A stretch of 34,788 bases of DNA from NCBI GenBank assembly GCA_050742415.1, contig JBOGIF010000201.1, forward strand, positions 1-34,788, read 5' to 3'. The position numbers and the translations under genes are program-made. The notes beneath the pieces were generated by a model. That model ran no database searches. It saw only the letters and a list, made by a program, of their open reading frames with translations, and was not told the origin of the DNA. This document shows positions 24,871 to 32,044 of the stretch, piece after piece. The stretch is from JBOGIF01 sp050742415 (GTDB taxonomy: Bacteria; Actinomycetota; Acidimicrobiia; Acidimicrobiales; AC-14). Within the stretch, counting starts at the first letter, position 1, and each line of letters opens with the position of its first letter.

Positions 24871-25896
24871 GTGACCGCCCTCGGTTGCTGGGACGCCACC
24901 GACGTCACCGCCGGACAGGTCGAAGGTGCCCTCTCCTCGCTGCGCCGTCACGAGCCGCGGGCGGCGGTGCGCGCCAGCGTGCTCACCCTCGTCGTCGTCG
25001 TCGCCGACCGGCACGAGGCCGACGCCGCCCTCGAGGTGGTGCACGCCCTGGGCACCCGCCATCCGTCGCGCACGATCGTCCTGGTCGTGGGCCGCCACTC
25101 GGTCAGAGGTCCCGACGAGGTACCGGGCACGGGTGTCGAGGGCGCCAGTGGCCGCGACGCGGTCGTGACGGTCCACGCCGTCGAGGCCGACGGCCGCACC
25201 GTCTTCTTCGAGGACGTGATCCTGACCATCCGCGGCCAGGGCCGGCACCACCTCGACTCGGTCGTCGAGCCCTTCACCCTCCCCGATGTTCGCATGGTGG
25301 TGTGGCTGCCTTCGCGCCTGCCTTCGCCTGGTGACCCCCTCCTTTCGGCCGCCAACATGGTCGTGGTCGACAGCCGAGCCGTGCCCACCGATGAGGGCGA
25401 CATCCTGGCCCGCAGCGCGCTCCTCTCCCGCCGTCTCCCGGTGGCCGACCTGTCGTGGATCCGCCTGGCGTCGTGGCGGCACCTGCTTTCCGGGCTGTTC
25501 GAGGGGGCGGTGGCGCGACCGTTCCTCTCCGGCGTGGAGCACGTGTGGGTAGCGGGGAAGTCCGGCCCGCGCCACCTCATCGGCGGCTGGCTGCTCCGGC
25601 GGCTCGGGCTCGACCCGTCGCAGGTGCGGCTGGAGCCGTCGGAACACGTGTCCATCGGCGTGGAGGCCACAGCCGACGGGCGCCATGGGTCGTTCCTGGT
25701 GCGGCGTATCGGCGAGGAACGGGTCCTCAACGCCATCGTCGAGATCGAGGACGGGCCGTCGCTCGATCAGGTCGTCACCATGCGTCGACAGTGGCCGGAG
25801 CTGGCGCTGGCCGGGGCACTCACCCAGCTCGGCCACGACGAGGGCTACGAGCAGGCAGTGGCCGGCGCTCGTGAGCTGCGGGCGGCGGCCGGCTGA
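24871..25896 (+). CDS. opcA: OpcA-like allosteric partner of glucose-6-phosphate dehydrogenase
   Basis: The protein of about 341 aa shows the OpcA pattern. An N-terminal domain has SVLTLVVVVADRHEADAALEVV, the segment HPSRTIVLVVG and VEPFTLPDVRMVVWLPSRLP. A C-terminal domain has LSWIRLASWRHLLSGLFE, WLLRRLGLDPSQVRLEP and ALAGALTQLGHDEGYEQAV. OpcA binds Zwf and tunes its activity in cyanobacteria and actinobacteria. The start is GTG at 24871; the adjacent GTG at 24868 is equally possible, and neither has a clear ribosome-binding site, so coupling to zwf is likely. Its TGA overlaps the pgl ATG. Confidence 0.93.
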   Translation: MTALGCWDATDVTAGQVEGALSSLRRHEPRAAVRASVLTLVVVVADRHEADAALEVVHALGTRHPSRTIVLVVGRHSVRGPDEVPGTGVEGASGRDAVVTVHAVEADGRTVFFEDVILTIRGQGRHHLDSVVEPFTLPDVRMVVWLPSRLPSPGDPLLSAANMVVVDSRAVPTDEGDILARSALLSRRLPVADLSWIRLASWRHLLSGLFEGAVARPFLSGVEHVWVAGKSGPRHLIGGWLLRRLGLDPSQVRLEPSEHVSIGVEATADGRHGSFLVRRIGEERVLNAIVEIEDGPSLDQVVTMRRQWPELALAGALTQLGHDEGYEQAVAGARELRAAAG

Positions 25897-26561
25897 TGAA
25901 CGGCGAGATCATCGTGGTCGACGACGTCCCGGCCGAGTTCGCCGAGCGAGTGGTCGAGGCGTTCCATACCCGTCCCGGTGAGAGCTTCTCCCTGGCCCTC
26001 TCCGGCGGAGCCACTGCCCGCCGCTGCTACGAGCGGCTGGCCAACGATGGCGCCGACCAGTTCGACTGGTGGCAGGTCGACGTGTACTGGGGCGACGAGC
26101 GATGCGTGCCGCCCGACCACCCCGACTCCAATGAGCGCCTGGTACGGGAGGCGCTGCTGGAACGGGTGGGAGCTGCGAACTCCGTGCACCCCATGCGCTG
26201 CGAAGAGGGACCGGATCCCTACCAGCAGAGGATCGCGTCGGTCGGCCGGCTCGACCTGGTGCACCTCGGGCTCGGCGCCGACGGCCACACCGCGTCGCTG
26301 TTTCCCGACTCGCCGGCCCTGGAGGCCGACCCGGGCCGCCTGGTGGCGATGAACGTCGACCCGAGCGGCCGCAACCCGCACGAGCGGATGACCCTCACCT
26401 TCTCTGGCATCGCCCGCGCCCGGCTGGTGGTGTTCACGGTGGAGGGCGAGGCCAAGCGCGAGGCGCTCGCCCGGGTGCGAGCCGACGACCCCTGGTGCCC
26501 GGCCGCGCAGGTGCAGGCCGAGCGCATCGTGTGGCTGGTCGACCCGGCCGCCGCCGGCTGA
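25896..26561 (+). CDS. pgl: 6-phosphogluconolactonase
   Basis: The 221-aa enzyme has the DevB/Pgl motifs LALSGGAT (SGGAT at 36-40), VYWGDERCVPPDHPDSN (WGDERCVP at 65-72) and LGLGADGHTASLFPDS (125-139). It hydrolyses 6-phosphogluconolactone, the Zwf product, to 6-phosphogluconate. The ATG overlaps the opcA stop (TGATG). It ends the operon 16 bp before the convergent lipoprotein stop. Somewhat shorter than the usual 230-260 but with no motif missing. Confidence 0.96.
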   Translation: MNGEIIVVDDVPAEFAERVVEAFHTRPGESFSLALSGGATARRCYERLANDGADQFDWWQVDVYWGDERCVPPDHPDSNERLVREALLERVGAANSVHPMRCEEGPDPYQQRIASVGRLDLVHLGLGADGHTASLFPDSPALEADPGRLVAMNVDPSGRNPHERMTLTFSGIARARLVVFTVEGEAKREALARVRADDPWCPAAQVQAERIVWLVDPAAAG

Positions 26562-26577
26562 TCCCCTGAGGCGTCCT

Positions 26578-27408
26578 CTAGGAGACGGTGATCTCCTGCT
26601 TCATCCCGAGGGTGAAGTGCGGCGGTCCGTCACCCTCCTTGTCGCCCACCGTTCCCTTGGGGATGAAGCACGTCATGAGGTAGCGCCCGGGCTTCAGGTC
26701 CGCAGACGTGTAGCCGGCCTGGCCGGCCGCCGAGTCGACCTGGGTTATCGAGTCCACCTTCGCTCGGCCCTGCTCCTCCGGTAGGGCGAGGATCTGGTCG
26801 AAGGTCTCGGTGACGCCGGCCTTACGGGCCAGCACGGTGATCTCGTGGTGCTCGGTGCCGGTGTTCTGGAGCTTGAAGCGGACCAGCCCGGCGGTGATCT
26901 GGGCGGGCAGGCCGGTGTACCCGTAGTCCACGGCGGTCACCGCCTGCTTGGTGCCGTCGCAGTTCCCGTACATGTAGGCGTCGATCTTGTCGACCTTGGC
27001 GTTGAACTCGTCGTTGTCGACGAGCATGAAGTCACCGCTGTCGGCGAACCTCTTCACGACGGCGATGGCCTCGTTGGCCTCGGTAGTGATCTCGGCCGGC
27101 GCGTTGGCCTGGAACTCGGCGAGCGGTGCGGCCAGGTGCTGGGCGTAGCCGGCCTTGAGCTTGGCCTTGAAGTCGACGCTCGGCGGCTCGTCGCCCTCCG
27201 GGAAGGGAAGGTCGCTGAACACCTGGTTGAAGCCTCTGGTGATGGCCACGTCGGCCTTGCACGCCGCTGCCAGCCTGGTGGAGGTAGCCCTGGTGGTGGT
27301 CGCGCCGGCGGCCTCCGTCGTGGTGGTCGAGGCCTCGTCCGACGTGCCCCCGCCACAAGCTCCGAGCAACAACGCCAAGCCCAACCCGAACACCAAGCGC
27401 CGCCTCAT
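26578..27408 (-). CDS. Cupredoxin-like lipoprotein
   Basis: The 276-aa protein has a signal peptide ending in lipobox LGAC (C18), followed by a Thr/Ala/Glu linker. A middle helical domain (about 50-150) has C50 and C150 that could form a disulfide. The C-terminal domain (160-276) is cupredoxin-like: VRFKLQNTGTEHHEI, LKPGRYLMTCFIP and GPPHFTLGMKQEITV. H187 or H188, C247, H264 and M269 match a type 1 copper set, including the H-x4-M spacing. The loop from Cys to His is 16 residues, longer than in plastocyanin. It is divergent from fbiC. Copper binding is an inference. Confidence 0.75.
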   Translation of the reverse strand: MRRRLVFGLGLALLLGACGGGTSDEASTTTTEAAGATTTRATSTRLAAACKADVAITRGFNQVFSDLPFPEGDEPPSVDFKAKLKAGYAQHLAAPLAEFQANAPAEITTEANEAIAVVKRFADSGDFMLVDNDEFNAKVDKIDAYMYGNCDGTKQAVTAVDYGYTGLPAQITAGLVRFKLQNTGTEHHEITVLARKAGVTETFDQILALPEEQGRAKVDSITQVDSAAGQAGYTSADLKPGRYLMTCFIPKGTVGDKEGDGPPHFTLGMKQEITVS

Positions 27409-27469
27409 AGTGCCCCCTCTTGTCGCGTGGCCGGGAAGCTAAGTGGCGGCCAGCTTGGTGTCAACGGCC

Positions 27470-27475
27470 TACGCT
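27470..27475 (+). promoter_or_regulatory. -10-like TACGCT before fbiC
   Basis: TACGCT ends 6 nt before the GTG at 27482. This spacing argues for a leaderless mRNA and against the upstream in-frame GTG at 27443, which would place the hexamer inside the gene. Confidence 0.45.
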
Positions 27476-27481
27476 GGCCCG

Positions 27482-29761
27482 GTGACGGCCGCCGAGATCC
27501 TGGCCGCGCCGCTCGACGACCTCCTCGACCAGGCCGCGGCCAGGCGCAATGCCGCCTTCGGCACCCGGGTCACGTTCTCGCCCAAGGTCTTCGTACCGCT
27601 CACCCAGCTGTGCCGGGACCGCTGCGGGTACTGCACGTTCGCCCAGCCTCCGGCCCGACTCGCCGCGCCCTACCTGTCGCTCGACCAGGTACTGGTTATC
27701 GCCCGTGCCGGCGCGGCGGCCGGGTGCCACGAGGCCTTGTTCACCCTGGGCGAGAAGCCCGAGAACCTCTACCCGCTCGCCCGGAACTGGCTGGACGAGC
27801 ACGGCTACCGCTCGACCGTCGACTACCTGGTCGCCGCCTGCCGGCTGGTGCTGGAGGAGACCGGGCTACTCCCACACGCCAACGCCGGAGCCCTCGACGA
27901 GGCCGAGCTGGCCCGGGTGCGGGAGGTGTCGGGGTCGCAGGGGATGATGATCGAGTCCCTCGACCCCGGGCTCGACTGCCACCGGGGCTGCCCCGACAAG
28001 ACGCCCGACCGCCGCCTTGCCACCCTGGACGCGGCCGGCCGGCTGGCCATCCCGTTCACCACCGGGATCCTCGTCGGCATCGGCGAGACCCGGGCCAGCC
28101 GACTGGAGGCGCTGGAGGCCATCGCCTCGGGCCATCGCCGCCACGGCCACGTCCAGGAGGTGATCGTCCAGAACTTCCTGCCCAAGCACGGCACGGCCAT
28201 GTGGGCGCGCCCGGCGTGCCCGACCGACGACTACCTGTGGACCGTGGCCGCCGCCCGGCTGGCACTGCCGGCCGACGTGCACCTCCAGGCGCCGCCCAAC
28301 CTGTCGGATGACTTCGCCCGCCTGCTGGCCGCCGGCATCGACGACTGGGGCGGCGTGTCACCGATCACCGCCGACCACGTGAACCCGGAACGGCCGTGGC
28401 CCGACCTCGACCGGCTCCGCTCCGTCACCGAGGCGGCCGGCTTCGAGCTGGCTCCCCGCCTCACCGTCTACCGGGAGCGGGCGGCCGACCCGGAGAGATG
28501 GCTCGACCCCGCCGTGCGCCCGGCGGTGCTCGACCGCTCTGACGCCGAGAGCCTCGGCCGCGACGACGCCGGGTGGTGCTCGGGGAACGAGCTACCCGAA
28601 CCGCCCACGCTGCTGCCCGGCACGCCGCGGGCGGCGGGCGCGGTCGCCGAGGTGCTGGCCGGCGTGGCCGCCGGCGAGCAGGTAGGGATCGAGGAGATCG
28701 TCACCCTCTTCTCGGCCCGCGGCCGGGAGGTGGCGGCGGTGGCGGCGGTGGCCGACGACATGCGGCGGCGGATCGCCGGCGACACGGTCACCTGGGTCGC
28801 GAACCGCAACATCAACTACACCAACGTCTGCACCTTCAAGTGCCGCTTCTGCGCGTTCTCGAAGGGACCCCTGTCGCTCAACCTGCGCGGCGATCCCTAT
28901 CTGCTCGATATCGCGGAGATCCAGCGCCGGGTCCAAGAGGCGGCCGATGCCGGCGCCACCGAGGTGTGCCTGCAGGGCGGCATCCATCCCAGCTTCGACG
29001 GCAACTATTACGTGGACGTGTGCCGGGCCGTGAAGGAGGCCGCACCCGACATCCACGTCCATGGCTTCACCGCCCTGGAGGTCACTGAGGGTGCCCGCCG
29101 GCTGGGCGAGCCGCTCGCCGACTACCTGCGGCGGCTGGTCGACGCCGGGCTGGCCAGCCTCCCCGGCACCGCGGCCGAGATCCTCCACGACGACGTCCGG
29201 GCCGTTCTGTGCCCGGACAAGATCGATACCGATCAGTGGCTGGACGCTCACCGCACCGCCCACGGCGTGGGCCTCCGCTCGAACATCACCATCATGTTCG
29301 GGTCAGTCGAGCGGCCGGTGCACTGGGCCCATCACCTGCTGGCGACCCGCGACCTCCAGACCGAGACCGGCGGCTTCACCGAGTTCGTGCCGCTTCCCGT
29401 CGTGCCCATGGCCACGCCGATCTACCTCCAAGGGCGAGCCCGCCGGGGACCGACCTTCCGGGAGGCACTGCTCATGCACGCGGTGGCCCGGATCGCCTAC
29501 CGCGAGCTGGTGCCGAACATCCAGGTGTCGTGGGTGAAGATGGGCGCCGCCGGCGCCCGTCAGGCGTTGGTGGCGGGGGCGAACGACCTGGGCGGCACGC
29601 TCGTCGACGAGAACATCTCCCGGGCTGCCGGCGCCGCCCACGGCCAGCGCATGAGCGAGGCTGAGTTCGCGGCCGTGGTGGCCCCGCTGGGGCGCCCGCT
29701 CGCCCAGCGCACGACCCTCTACGGCCGGGCCGCCTCCGCCGGCTGTGGAGCCAGAGCCTGA
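27482..29761 (+). CDS. fbiC: FO synthase, fused CofG-CofH (FbiC)
   Basis: The protein of about 759 aa contains two radical SAM halves. The CofG half has C44-x3-C48-x2-C51 in LCRDRCGYCTF and GEKPENLYP. The CofH half has C450-x3-C454-x2-C457 in VCTFKCRFCAFSKG, then CLQGGIHPSFDGNYY and FVPLPVVPM. Together they join a ribityl-aminouracil and tyrosine to make FO, the chromophore of F420. Fusion is usual in actinobacteria; archaea and cyanobacteria keep two genes. It is about 100 residues shorter than mycobacterial FbiC. The start chosen is GTG 27482, 6 nt after TACGCT. Other F420 genes are not in the window. Confidence 0.97.
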   Translation: MTAAEILAAPLDDLLDQAAARRNAAFGTRVTFSPKVFVPLTQLCRDRCGYCTFAQPPARLAAPYLSLDQVLVIARAGAAAGCHEALFTLGEKPENLYPLARNWLDEHGYRSTVDYLVAACRLVLEETGLLPHANAGALDEAELARVREVSGSQGMMIESLDPGLDCHRGCPDKTPDRRLATLDAAGRLAIPFTTGILVGIGETRASRLEALEAIASGHRRHGHVQEVIVQNFLPKHGTAMWARPACPTDDYLWTVAAARLALPADVHLQAPPNLSDDFARLLAAGIDDWGGVSPITADHVNPERPWPDLDRLRSVTEAAGFELAPRLTVYRERAADPERWLDPAVRPAVLDRSDAESLGRDDAGWCSGNELPEPPTLLPGTPRAAGAVAEVLAGVAAGEQVGIEEIVTLFSARGREVAAVAAVADDMRRRIAGDTVTWVANRNINYTNVCTFKCRFCAFSKGPLSLNLRGDPYLLDIAEIQRRVQEAADAGATEVCLQGGIHPSFDGNYYVDVCRAVKEAAPDIHVHGFTALEVTEGARRLGEPLADYLRRLVDAGLASLPGTAAEILHDDVRAVLCPDKIDTDQWLDAHRTAHGVGLRSNITIMFGSVERPVHWAHHLLATRDLQTETGGFTEFVPLPVVPMATPIYLQGRARRGPTFREALLMHAVARIAYRELVPNIQVSWVKMGAAGARQALVAGANDLGGTLVDENISRAAGAAHGQRMSEAEFAAVVAPLGRPLAQRTTLYGRAASAGCGARA

Positions 29762-29991
29762 GGCGCCATCTTGGCCAGTAGCCGGGCCGACTCGGCGGTC
29801 ACGACGTTCTCGGCATGGTCGGGGAGCGTGCCCCGGCAGCGGGCGCAGTAGAGGATCAGGGACCGGGGCGACAGGAGACGGTCCTCGTACCAGGCCAGGC
29901 CTGCCAGAAGAGCACTCAGCAGTACGAGGGTCAGCAGTACGAGGGTCAGCGGGACGATCACCAGGGCGGGCACGTCGTCATCTTGCCCCAA
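29719..29991 (-). CDS. Small membrane protein with a CxxC motif (hypothetical)
   Basis: This 90-aa reading has one hydrophobic segment (about 10-34: VIVPLTLVLLTLVLLSALLAGLAWY) and then a cytoplasmic-type tail with LILYCARCRGTLPDHAENVV, where CARC could bind zinc or iron-sulfur. The helix includes a perfect 15-bp duplication (29916-29945). The last 43 bp overlap the 3-prime end of fbiC on the other strand. The start is TTG at 29991, or GTG at 29973; no good ribosome-binding site is seen. It fills the otherwise empty gap between fbiC and the LOG gene. I do not recognise it and it may not be translated. Confidence 0.5.
   Translation of the reverse strand: MGQDDDVPALVIVPLTLVLLTLVLLSALLAGLAWYEDRLLSPRSLILYCARCRGTLPDHAENVVTAESARLLAKMAPQALAPQPAEAARP
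29916..29950. repeat. Perfect 15-bp tandem duplication
   Basis: The 15-bp unit TCAGCAGTACGAGGG occurs twice head to tail (29916-29930 and 29931-29945) and then starts a third time for 5 bp. In the minus-strand small membrane protein it repeats LTLVL in frame. This looks like a recent in-frame duplication in the membrane segment. Confidence 0.85.
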
Positions 29992-30028
29992 CTGCCGAGG
30001 CGGAAACAGCGATGCCAGGGGCCGGCCC

Positions 30029-30034
30029 TACCAT
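30029..30034 (+). promoter_or_regulatory. -10-like TACCAT before the LOG-family gene
   Basis: TACCAT ends 9 nt before the ATG at 30044, with no purine-rich ribosome-binding site between. This suggests a leaderless or nearly leaderless transcript. Confidence 0.4.
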
Positions 30035-30043
30035 CGGGGCCAC

Positions 30044-31183
30044 ATGGACATACGCTCCCCTCGCCACCGCACCGTCGACCCTGAGATCGACCTTCTCGTC
30101 ACCGAGCTCCTGGCCAAAGCCGGGGCTGCGGACGGCCCGGACCGTGACCAGCTGTACGAGATCCTGGCCACCGCCGTCGGCCTGGCCGGCGACGGCACGG
30201 ACCGCCTCAACCTCAAGATCACCAACGCCGCCCTGGCCGAGATGCGCGAGGCATTCCGGGTCTTCGCCCCCTATCGCGACATCCCCAAGGTAACCATCTT
30301 CGGCTCGGCCCGCACCCAGCCCGACGACCCCCTCTACCTCCAGACCCGCGCCCTGGCCACCGCGCTGGCGACGGCGGGCTGGATGATCGTTACCGGGGCC
30401 GGTCCCGGGATCATGGCCGCCGGGGCCGAGGGGGCGGGCCGGGCCCGGTCGATCGGCGTGAACATCAGGCTGCCGTTCGAGCAGGAGGCGAACCCGTTCA
30501 TCGCGTCTGACCCCAAGCTGGTGGTAATGAAGTACTTCTTCACCCGCAAGCTCATGCTGATGAAGGAGTCGGCCGGGTTCGCCGTGCTGCCGGGCGGGTT
30601 CGGCACCCTCGACGAGGCGTTCGAGCTGCTGACCCTTCTCCAGACCGGGAAGGCGGCGCCGGCCCCGATCGTCCTGCTGGAGGTTCCGGGCGGGACCTAC
30701 TGGAAGGGGTGGGACCACTTCATCCGCACCGAGGTGGCGGCCCGGGGCCTGGTGTCGGCCGAGGACCTCGCCCTGTGCCGGATCACCGACGACGTGGACG
30801 ACGCCGCCGGCGAGCTGCTCGGCTTCTTTCGCAACTACCACTCCATCCGCTTCGTGGGCAATCGCCTGGTGATCCGCCTGCGGGCGGCACCCACGACCGA
30901 AGAGCTGGCCGCCCTCGACCGCGACTTCGCCGACATCTGCACGCGCGGCCACATCGAGGCGGTTGAGCCGCTGGCCAGCGAGGTGTCCAGCCGCGACCAG
31001 CTCGAGCTGCCCCGGATCGCCCTGCATTTCGACCGGATGAGCTACGGCCGCCTCCGCAGCCTCATCGACGCCCTCAACTCCCTCCCCTCCGCGCCACCGA
31101 TCCAGGCCCCCGACCCCGACGCGGCCACGGCCGCCGCCGCCCCCACCGAGGCCGCCACCGTGGACCCGATCGCCGGGCCGTAG
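30044..31183 (+). CDS. LOG / TIGR00730 family Rossmann-fold protein, long form
   Basis: The 379-aa protein contains the lysine-decarboxylase-like (LOG) Rossmann core: VTIFGSARTQPDDP (84-97), TGAGPGIMAAGAEGA (117-131) and the phosphoribohydrolase motif PGGFGTLDE (183-191). It has an N-terminal helical stretch of about 80 residues, a C-terminal region (about 255-345) and an Ala/Pro-rich tail. Small LOG proteins (about 190 aa) release cytokinin-like bases from nucleotide monophosphates. The long form is common in actinobacteria, with less certain substrates. It is convergent with the MraY-like gene, 9 bp apart. The start is ATG. Confidence 0.9.
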   Translation: MDIRSPRHRTVDPEIDLLVTELLAKAGAADGPDRDQLYEILATAVGLAGDGTDRLNLKITNAALAEMREAFRVFAPYRDIPKVTIFGSARTQPDDPLYLQTRALATALATAGWMIVTGAGPGIMAAGAEGAGRARSIGVNIRLPFEQEANPFIASDPKLVVMKYFFTRKLMLMKESAGFAVLPGGFGTLDEAFELLTLLQTGKAAPAPIVLLEVPGGTYWKGWDHFIRTEVAARGLVSAEDLALCRITDDVDDAAGELLGFFRNYHSIRFVGNRLVIRLRAAPTTEELAALDRDFADICTRGHIEAVEPLASEVSSRDQLELPRIALHFDRMSYGRLRSLIDALNSLPSAPPIQAPDPDAATAAAAPTEAATVDPIAGP

Positions 31184-31192
31184 GGCCGCCGC

Positions 31193-32044
31193 CTAATCGG
31201 GCGGGCGCCGGCCGGCGCGGTCGAACGCCCGCAACGGCCCGACCGCCTCGATCACCCGGCCAAACGACACCACCTCGGCCAAGACGGTGAGGCCGGCGAG
31301 ACCGGCTACCGCCAGGTCGCGAGTCGCCGGGGAGCAAGCCAGCACCGCCCCGACCCCGAGGGCCGCGCCCAGCACGTTGGCTCCGGAGTCTCCGAGCATC
31401 AGCCGCTCGCGTAGGTCGTCGGAGAGCAGGCCGACGCCGGCGCCGATCACGACCGCCACCCCGCCCAGGACGGCCGCGCCAGCGCCCGTGAGAAGGGCCA
31501 GGGCGGCGAAGGCGACGAGTGAGATCTTCACCGCCCGGCCCGGAGCCCGGTCGAACAGGTTCCCGAGGTTGGCGGCCAGGGCCACGAGCACCGTGTCCGA
31601 CAACAGCCGGGCCGGCGACGAACGCGCCACGGGCGCCACCACGACCACAGCCACCGCCGTCCCGACGACGAGCTTCACCATGCCCGTGGTGACCCGGCCA
31701 CCGGCCAGGGCCTTCAGGTGCCCGCGGAAGCCCCGATCGCCACCGTCGCCGACCACGTCGTCGAGGAGGCCCAGGATCCCGAAGCCGGCAGCCGCGATCA
31801 GGACCAGGGCGCGGTTGCGGCTCATGCCCGCGGCGTCGCCGACGCCGAGGCTGCCCGCCGCGGCCCGCCCCGCCTCGACCACCATGGCGGCCAAGGGGAT
31901 CAGGACGCCCACTGCGGTCGGTACCGCGAGCCCGCGGTAGTTGGTCCGGGCGAGGCCCGGAGCGGAGAAGAGCGGGCGGGTCGCCACCCAGCCCAGCCGG
32001 GCGGTGAGGAATCCCGCCACCAACGCTCCCACCAGGGCCGTCAT
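31193..32044 (-). CDS. MraY/WecA-like phosphoglycosyltransferase homologue (GT4-type membrane protein)
   Basis: The 283-aa polytopic protein keeps motifs of polyprenyl-phosphate N-acetylhexosamine-1-phosphate transferases: TNYRGLAVPTAVGVLIPL, GFGILGLLDDVVGDGG, LGNLFDRAPGRAVK and LMLGDSGANVLGAALG. About eight membrane segments are likely. MraY-type enzymes load sugar-phosphate onto a lipid carrier. The NLFDRAPGR motif replaces the usual N-x-x-D-G-x-D/N-G-L loop, so activity or substrate may differ. Homologues sit in a known actinobacterial envelope/division neighbourhood, as I recall. The ATG overlaps the stop of the GT2 fusion (ATGA), so the two are coupled. Confidence 0.84.
   Translation of the reverse strand: MTALVGALVAGFLTARLGWVATRPLFSAPGLARTNYRGLAVPTAVGVLIPLAAMVVEAGRAAAGSLGVGDAAGMSRNRALVLIAAAGFGILGLLDDVVGDGGDRGFRGHLKALAGGRVTTGMVKLVVGTAVAVVVVAPVARSSPARLLSDTVLVALAANLGNLFDRAPGRAVKISLVAFAALALLTGAGAAVLGGVAVVIGAGVGLLSDDLRERLMLGDSGANVLGAALGVGAVLACSPATRDLAVAGLAGLTVLAEVVSFGRVIEAVGPLRAFDRAGRRPPD

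Noticed and set aside
27443..27481. Upstream GTG start for fbiC
   Set aside because: It adds 13 residues without family similarity and would place the TACGCT hexamer inside the gene.
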